Shown: positions 56,202 to 64,000 of the stretch, one piece after another | How the letters are laid out: each line of letters opens with the position of its first letter | Position numbering within the stretch: the first letter of the stretch is position 1 | NCBI GenBank assembly: GCA_019634715.1 | Contig: JAHCAU010000018.1 | Span: forward strand, 60,620 to 124,619 | Source of the DNA: Lysobacter sp. | GTDB taxonomy: Bacteria > Pseudomonadota > Gammaproteobacteria > Xanthomonadales > Xanthomonadaceae | Length of the DNA stretch: 64,000 nucleotides | Reading direction: 5' to 3' | Program-made: the position numbers and the translations under genes | The notes under the pieces: model-generated | What the model was told of the DNA's origin: nothing | The model's database searches: none | The model's input: the letters and a program-made list of their open reading frames with translations, nothing else

Positions 56202-56230
56202 TTGAGCCTTGGGCGTCGAAAGCGTACAAT
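56202..56230 (+). promoter_or_regulatory. Promoter of the suf operon
   Basis: TTGAGC (56202-56207) and TACAAT (56225-56230) are 17 bp apart, 34 bp before the regulator's ATG. The Rrf2-type regulator encoded first probably binds here; its operator cannot be pinned down by eye. Confidence 0.65.
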
Positions 56231-56263
56231 TTCAGTCCTGTTTCCTGCCCAGTCGACGCCCCG

Positions 56264-56716
56264 ATGCTCCGCGTCACCAAGCTCACCGATTACGCGACCC
56301 TCGTGCTGACCGTCCTGGCCAGCACGCCCGAGGCCGTGCTCAGCGCCAGCGGCCTGGCCGAACGGGCCGGGCTGGAAGCGCCGACCGTGGCCAAGGTGCT
56401 GAAACCGCTGGCCCAGGCCGGGCTGGTGCAGGCCTTCCGCGGCGCCAGCGGCGGCTATCGCCTCGCCCGGGCCGCCAGCGAGATCTCGCTGGTCGAGATC
56501 CTGGAGGCGATGGAAGGCCCGCTGGCGATGACCGAGTGCAGCGTGCACGAGGGCCAGTGCGGCATCGAACACTCCTGCGGCGCCCGCACGCACTGGCGCC
56601 GCATCAACGACGTGGTCGCCGAGGCCCTGCGCGGCATCTCGCTGGCCGACATGGCCCTGCCCCCCGGCGCACCGCTGCCGCGCAAGGCCATTCCCGTCGC
56701 GCTGACCGCGCGCTGA
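56264..56716 (+). CDS. Rrf2-family SUF system regulator
   Basis: A 150-residue IscR-like repressor. The N-terminal winged helix reads MLRVTKLTDYATLVLTVLA, then FRGASGGYRLARAASEISLVE. The three ligand Cys residues for a [2Fe-2S] cluster are in ECSVHEGQCGIEHSC. It is the first gene of the operon and should sense Fe-S status and control it. sufB follows after 10 bp. Confidence 0.93.
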   Translation: MLRVTKLTDYATLVLTVLASTPEAVLSASGLAERAGLEAPTVAKVLKPLAQAGLVQAFRGASGGYRLARAASEISLVEILEAMEGPLAMTECSVHEGQCGIEHSCGARTHWRRINDVVAEALRGISLADMALPPGAPLPRKAIPVALTAR

Positions 56717-56726
56717 GGTATCGAAC

Positions 56727-58198
<1,472 letters not shown>

Positions 58199-58202
<4 letters not shown>

Positions 58203-59302
58203 TGCGCGCGCTGGTCTGCCTTGCGATCGCCCTGCTGTCGACGACGTCGACCGCCGCGTTCGCGCCCGACCGGGACACCGGTCCGGCGCTGCGCGCGATC
58301 ACGAGCATGCCCGGCGCGCGGGCGGCGCATTCGGCCACGCGTCTGGGCGACGGCCGCGTGCTGGTCGCCGGCGGCTGCCGTTCCGACGGCTGCGAGGAAG
58401 GCCTGTCCACCGATGCGCTGCTGTTCGACCCGGAGACCGGCAAATTCGCCACGACCGGCAGCCCGAAACTGCCGCGCGCCGGGCATCGCGCGGTGCCGTT
58501 GAAGGATGGCTCCGTGCTCCTGATCGGAGGCTGGACACGGGATGGCGTGACCGCATCGATCGAACGCTTCCGTCCCGAACGCGGCGTCTTCGAGCCCTTC
58601 GGCAGCCTCAGGTCCGCGCGCGACGGCTTCAGCGCCACCGTGCTCACCGATGGCACGATCCTGATCGCGGGCGGCTATGCCGACGGCATGCGCCGCCTGG
58701 CGAGCGCCGAGCGATTCGACCCGCGCACGAAGACATCCCGCATGGTCGGCGCGATGACCACGCCGCGCATGTCGCACACCGCGACCCGCCTCGCCGACGG
58801 CCGCGTGCTGGTCGCAGGCGGCTCCGATGCGCGCGGCACCGTCACCGCCTCGCTGGAGCTGTTCGACCCGGCGAAAGACCGGTTCTCTCCGGCGGGCACG
58901 CTGAAGAAGGCGCGGCACAAGCACGCCGCGATCCGGGTCGGGTCCGACGTGCTGATCCTTGGCGGCGCCGCCATCCCGGAAACCGACGGCCACTTCAGCG
59001 ACAGCGAACGCTGGACCGCCTCCACCGGAACGCTCTCACCCGGTCCGGACATGCGCGAAGGCCGCTACAAGTTCCTCGACAGCGTCGCGCCCCTGGCCGA
59101 TGGCCGCACGCTCGTCGCCGGCAGCGGCCAGCGTGCGGAAATGCTGTCCGCCGACGGCAGCGCCTTCGCACCGGTGGACGCCCGCATCGGCCGCAAGCTC
59201 GCCTTCGCGACCGCGACGACGCTGGCCGATGGTCGCATCCTGATCCTCGGCGGCTACGACCCGGCGATCCGCGTCGATCGTGGCGCATGGATGTTCGAAT
59301 GA
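58199..59302 (+). CDS. Exported kelch-repeat protein inserted in the suf operon
   Basis: A 367-residue protein with a signal peptide (ALVCLAIALLSTTSTAAFA). Six or so kelch/galactose-oxidase-like blades follow, each with LxDGRVLVAGG or similar (RLGDGRVLVAGG, RLADGRVLVAGG, TLADGRILILGG). It should form a beta-propeller in the periplasm or on the surface; no catalytic residues are visible. It starts in an ATGA overlap with sufB and ends in an ATGA overlap with the next gene, so it is co-translated with Fe-S genes although it is exported. Confidence 0.85.
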
Positions 59303-60170
59303 CCGCAACGACCGGCGAAACCGATCTGCAGCGCCTGCTCGCCGGGCTGTCGCCCGCGCTGGCGCCGCGTCCGCGCGCGATCCGCACGCAGGCCCACGAC
59401 GCGCCGGTGCCGGCGGACGCGATCATGCTGTTTCGCGAGGACGAGGGCGCGACCGTCGTCGTCGAAGCGGATGCAGGCGACAGCAATGCCGCGCACGTCG
59501 ACGAGCCACGCTGGGCGCAGATCACCCTGCGCATCCACTCCAGCCTCGACGCCATCGGCATGATGGCCGCGATCGCTGCCGCGCTGGCCGATCGCGGCAT
59601 TCCCTGCAATGCGGTGTCGGCGTATTTCCACGACCATCTGTTCGTGCCCTGGGCAAGACGCGACGATGCGATCGGCGTCCTGCGCGCGCTGGCCTCCGGC
59701 GAAAGCACGCTCCGCGTGCGCGAAGCCGTCGAGTCGGACATCCCGGCGATGCACGCGATCCGCATGGACGTGCGCGAGAACATCCTGAGCGACCCGTCCT
59801 GGCTCACCCCGGACGTGTATCGCGCCCACCTGGGCGGCGCCGGCGCATCGAACAGCTGGGTCTGCGAACGCGACGGCCGCATCCTCGGCTTTTCCGTCGC
59901 GCGCCACGCCCAGGGCGACATCTGGGCGCTGTTCGTCGATCCCGCCCACGAGGGCCTGGGCATCGGCCGCCGCCTGATCGCCGCCGCCACCGACTGGCTG
60001 TTCGCGCAGGGCGTGGACATCGTGTCGCTCAGCACCACGCCGGACACGCGCGCCGATGCCTTCTATCGCGTCAACGGCTGGCAGCGCGGCGAACTCACCG
60101 ACAAGGGCGAGGTGATGTTCCGCCTGCCGCGCCCTTCCTCACATTCCTTGCGTCATTCCGGACAACCGAC

Positions 60171-60177
<7 letters not shown>
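59299..60177 (+). CDS. ACT-like domain fused to GNAT N-acetyltransferase
   Basis: A 292-residue two-domain protein. Residues 8-130 resemble the ACT-like COG3602 family (LQRLLAGLSPALAPRPRAI, ITLRIHSSLDAIGMMAAIAA, NAVSAYFHDHLFVP). Residues 138-280 form a GNAT acetyltransferase with acetyl-CoA motif A WALFVDPAHEGLGIGRRLI and NGWQRGEL. The ATG at 59299 (ATGA overlap) is preferred to ATG 59287. It overlaps sufC by 7 bp. Ligand and substrate are unknown; an amino-acid-sensing acetyltransferase is a reasonable guess. Confidence 0.85.
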
Positions 60178-60940
<763 letters not shown>

Positions 60941-60944
<4 letters not shown>

Positions 60945-62242
60945 GCGCACTGCTCGATTCGTTCGCGCAGGCGTTCGACGGCCTCGCGCAGCGCGAAGCT
61001 GCCGGCCTCGGCGACAGCCGCCGCACCGCGCTCGAAGCCCTCCTGCGCGACGGTCTGCCGGCCGCACGCAGCGAAGCCTGGAAATACACGCCGCTGCGCG
61101 CGCTGGAGCGTCGCGCGTTCGCGCCGATCGCGGCCGTCGAAATCGATGCGGCAGCCCTGGATGCGCGCCTCGCCGCGATCCCGACACCGCGACTGGTCTT
61201 CGTCGACGGCCGCTTCGATGCGGCACGCAGCGACGCGGCGGCCTTGCCGGCCAGTGTCGAAGCGCAACCGCTGTCGCGCGTGCTGCGCGAAGGCGAACCT
61301 CGCGATGCCAACGTCCTGCAACGCCGCTATGCAGGCTCCGACGAACTGTTCGCCGTCGCCAACGCCGCACTGGCCGAGGAAGGCGCGGTGGTCCGCATCG
61401 ATCATGGCGTGGTCGTGGACGCGCCCCTGCACCTGGTCTTCGTCGCCAGCGCCGCGCAGCCCGAAGCCGCCGTCCACCTGCGTCACGTCATCGACCTGCG
61501 CAATGATGCCGCGCTGACCCTGGTCGAACACCACATCGCCCTCGGCGAGGACCGCGGCCTGTGCAACCACGTGCTGCACGCGCACCTCGGCCAGCGTGCG
61601 CGCCTCGTGCACGCGCGCGTGCAGGACGACGCCGAAGGCGCGTCGTCCTTCGCCCGCACCGATGCCGTGCTGGCGCGCGAAGCGGACTACCGCCGCATCG
61701 ACCTCGAACTCGGCGCTGCGCTGTCCCGCCACGAACTCAACGTGCGCCTGGAAGGCGAAGGCGCGAAGCTCGCCGCCAACGGCGTGCTGCTGGCCGACGG
61801 CAGGCGCCATCTCGATACGCGCCTGGGCATCGAGCACATCGCCCGCGACACATCCTGCGACCTGCTGTGGCGCGGCCTCGGCGCCGGTCGCGGCCGCGCG
61901 GTGTTCCATGGCGGCATCACCATCCGCGAGGGCGCCGACGGCACCAACGCCAACCTGTCGAACAAGAACCTGCTGCTGTCCGCCAACGCCGAGGTCGATA
62001 CCCAGCCGGTGCTGGTCATCCACGCCGACGAAGTGCAGGCCGCGCACGGCGCGACGGTCGGCCAGCTCGACCCGACCGCGCTGTTCTACCTGCGTTCGCG
62101 CGGTTTGCCCGAGCTGGAAGCGCGCGCTTTGCTGACCGCGGCCTTCTGCCGCGAAGTGCTCGCCCTCATCGACGATGCCGCGCTGCGCGACACGCTGATC
62201 GCCACCCTCGACGTCCATCTCTCGCGAGTCACGCCTGCATGA
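60941..62242 (+). CDS. sufD: Fe-S cluster assembly protein SufD
   Basis: A 433-residue SufBD-fold partner of SufB. The N-terminal helical region (SEAWKYTPLRALERR) leads into the beta-helix. The C-terminal core reads LSNKNLLLSANAEVDTQPVL, IHADEVQAAHGATVGQLDP, and FYLRSRGLPELEARALL. It starts and ends in ATGA overlaps with sufC and sufS. Confidence 0.97.
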
Positions 62243-63462
62243 GTTCCGCCATCGACTGGGCCGCGATCCGCGCCGATTTCCCGCTGCTGACACGCGAAGT
62301 CCACGGCAAGCCGCTGGTCTACCTGGATTCGGCCAACACCGGCCAGAAACCGGCGCAGGTCATCGACACCGTCGACGATTTCTTCCGCCGCCACAACGCC
62401 AACGTCAGCCGCGCAGTGCATGCGCTGGGCACCGAGGCGACCGAGGCCTACGAAGCGTCGCGCACGAAGCTCGCCGGCTTCCTGAAAGCGCACCGCGATG
62501 AACTGGTGCTGTGCAGCGGCACGACCTTCGCGATCAACCTCGTGGCCTATTCCTGGGCGCTGCCGCGCCTGAAGGCCGGCGACGCGATCCTGGTCAGCCG
62601 CATGGAGCACCACGCCAACATCGTGCCGTGGCAACTGGTCGCCGAGCGAACCGGCGCCCGCATCAAGGTCGCCGAGATCCACGAAGACGGCACGCTCGAC
62701 ATCGATGCCCTGCACGCGGCGATGACACCGGACGTGAAGCTGCTCGCGCTGACCCACGTCAGCAACGTGCTGGGCACGGTCAATCCGGTGAAGGACATCT
62801 GCCGCGAAGCGCGCAAGCGCGGGATCACGACCGTGATCGACGGTTCGCAGGCGGCGCCGCATCGTGCGCTGGACATCCCGTCGCTCGGCTGCGATTTCTA
62901 CGCCATCACCGGCCACAAGATGTGCGGCCCCACCGGCACCGGTGCGCTGTGGGCGCGCAGGGAACACCTGGCCGCGATGCCGCCCTTCCTCGGCGGCGGC
63001 GAGATGATCAAGGAAGTGCGCTTCGAGGGCACGGTCTTCAACGACGGTCCGCACCGTTTCGAGGCCGGCACGCCGAACATCGCCGGCCACATCGGCCTGG
63101 GCGCAGCGGTCGATTACCTCACCGGCATCGGCATGGACGCGATCGAAGCGCGCGAGGCCGAGCTGCTCGCGCACGCCACCGAGGAACTGCGCAGGATCGA
63201 CGGCCTGCGCATCCTGGGCGAAGCGCCGGAAAAAGCCGCAGTGATCAGCTTCCTGGTCGCGGGCGCGCATGCGCACGACCTCGCGACCCTGCTCGACCAC
63301 GAAGGCATCGCGGTGCGCTCGGGCCATCACTGCGCGCATCCGCTGATGCAGTTCTACGGCGTGCCGGCGACGCTGCGGGCGTCGCTGGCCTACTACAACA
63401 CGCACGAGGAAATCGACCGCTTCGTCGCGGCGCTGCTTCGCGTGCGCAGCCTGCTCGGCTGA
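62239..63462 (+). CDS. sufS: SufS-type cysteine desulfurase
   Basis: A 407-residue PLP enzyme that takes sulfur from cysteine. The PLP-binding Lys is in YAITGHKMCGPTGTG, and the Asp/Gln pocket is in VIDGSQAAPH. The active-site Cys loop is RSGHHCAHP. It is of the class II (SufS) type, with HVSNVLGTVNPV. A SufE or SufU partner is not seen in the window but could lie beyond it. Confidence 0.97.
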   Translation: MSSAIDWAAIRADFPLLTREVHGKPLVYLDSANTGQKPAQVIDTVDDFFRRHNANVSRAVHALGTEATEAYEASRTKLAGFLKAHRDELVLCSGTTFAINLVAYSWALPRLKAGDAILVSRMEHHANIVPWQLVAERTGARIKVAEIHEDGTLDIDALHAAMTPDVKLLALTHVSNVLGTVNPVKDICREARKRGITTVIDGSQAAPHRALDIPSLGCDFYAITGHKMCGPTGTGALWARREHLAAMPPFLGGGEMIKEVRFEGTVFNDGPHRFEAGTPNIAGHIGLGAAVDYLTGIGMDAIEAREAELLAHATEELRRIDGLRILGEAPEKAAVISFLVAGAHAHDLATLLDHEGIAVRSGHHCAHPLMQFYGVPATLRASLAYYNTHEEIDRFVAALLRVRSLLG

Positions 63463-63466
63463 GCGC

Positions 63467-63994
63467 ATGGCCGATCCCCGTTTCTCGTTCGCCGGCAGCG
63501 AGCACGTCCCGGCACTGGTCGATCTGGTCGAATCGGCCTATCGCGGCGACGCCAGCCGCCAGGGCTGGACCACCGAAGCCGATCTGCTCGACGGCCAGCG
63601 CATCGATCCGGGCGGTCTCGAAGCGCTGATCGCCGATCCGCTGGCCCGCGTGCTGCTGGCACACGAGGACGACGTCCTGCTCGGCTGCTGCGAACTGCGG
63701 CGCGAGGGCAACGTCGCCTATTTCGGCATGTTCTCGGTACGCCCCGGCCGACAGGGCAACGGGCTTGGCAGCCGCCTGCTCGGCGAAGCCGAACGCATCG
63801 CCGCCGATGACTGGCAGTGCCACGGCATGCGCATGACCGTCATCGACGTCCGCGAGGAACTGATTGCCTGGTACCTGCGTCGTGGCTACCGGCGCACCGG
63901 CGAGCACCGGCCGTTTCCCTACGGCGACGCGCGCTTCGGCATTCCCAAGCGCGACGATCTCCGCTTCGAGGTGCTTTACAAAGCTTTGCGCTGA
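63467..63994 (+). CDS. GNAT family N-acetyltransferase
   Basis: A 175-residue GNAT protein. The acetyl-CoA motif is FGMFSVRPGRQGNGLGSRLL, followed by MRMTVIDVREELIAWYLRRG and a YRRTGEHRPFPYGD tail. It starts 4 bp after the sufS stop and so is probably the last visible gene of the suf transcript. Substrate unknown. Confidence 0.9.
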   Translation: MADPRFSFAGSEHVPALVDLVESAYRGDASRQGWTTEADLLDGQRIDPGGLEALIADPLARVLLAHEDDVLLGCCELRREGNVAYFGMFSVRPGRQGNGLGSRLLGEAERIAADDWQCHGMRMTVIDVREELIAWYLRRGYRRTGEHRPFPYGDARFGIPKRDDLRFEVLYKALR

Positions 63995-64000
63995 AAGCGT

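Overview
The window looks like a chromosomal segment from a high-GC gammaproteobacterium of the Xanthomonadaceae/Lysobacteraceae (Lysobacter, Luteimonas or a near relative). Three things suggest this: the core block frr-uppS-cdsA-dxr-rseP-bamA-lpxD-fabZ-lpxA-lpxB-rnhB-...-dnaE-accA, an alpha-lytic-protease-like secreted endopeptidase, and short palindromic intergenic repeats of a kind common in that family (GTAGGAGC-type, GGGCCT-GA-AGGCCC-type and GGGAATCGGGAATGG-type). No searches were run, so every family name below comes from reading motifs.

Layout. 1-3050: the 3' part of a CorA transporter gene, a small secreted protein, and a secreted DUF900-type alpha/beta hydrolase. 3054-13715 (minus strand): a type I restriction-modification operon, hsdM-hsdS-HNH-AlbA_2 ATPase-DUF262/DUF1524-hsdR. 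Three accessory genes lie between hsdS and hsdR, and four of the five junctions are 4-bp ATGA overlaps. 13716-15060: the intergenic island divergent from hsdM. It holds a strong promoter, an attenuator-like hairpin with seven T residues, a folded leader, a SymE-family toxin-like gene, a hairpin terminator, about 16 degenerate 21-bp tandem repeats and two dispersed palindromes. 15061-29691: a lipoprotein, cstA-ybdD, and a peptide-utilisation neighbourhood (exported M17 aminopeptidase, two exported S9 peptidases, POT peptide transporter) with a DUF819 membrane protein, a secreted unknown and a CDF metal exporter. 29838-49127: the envelope/translation/replication core block, where a secreted S1 protease, a small Ig-like secreted protein and a 2H-like protein sit between rnhB and dnaE. 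49270-56059: PPK2, a degenerate GT51-like protein, a tailed HU protein, an HhH protein, a DUF1439 lipoprotein, a DUF5916 outer-membrane protein, a SET-domain protein and a small membrane protein. 56264-63994: a suf Fe-S operon (regulator-sufB-[kelch]-[ACT-GNAT]-sufC-sufD-sufS-GNAT) with two unexpected genes inside it.

How the parts fit. The hsd operon should make a methylating and restricting complex. Its three passengers (HNH nuclease, GHKL/AlbA ATPase, GmrSD-like DUF262 protein) are the best candidates for an undescribed defence add-on. SymE beside hsd recalls the E. coli hsd/symE neighbourhood, and its leader looks RNA-regulated. The core block supplies undecaprenyl diphosphate, CDP-diacylglycerol, MEP isoprenoids, the BAM assembly factor and lipid A. 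Palindromic repeats have entered the ends of lpxB and rnhB and appear to be translated there.
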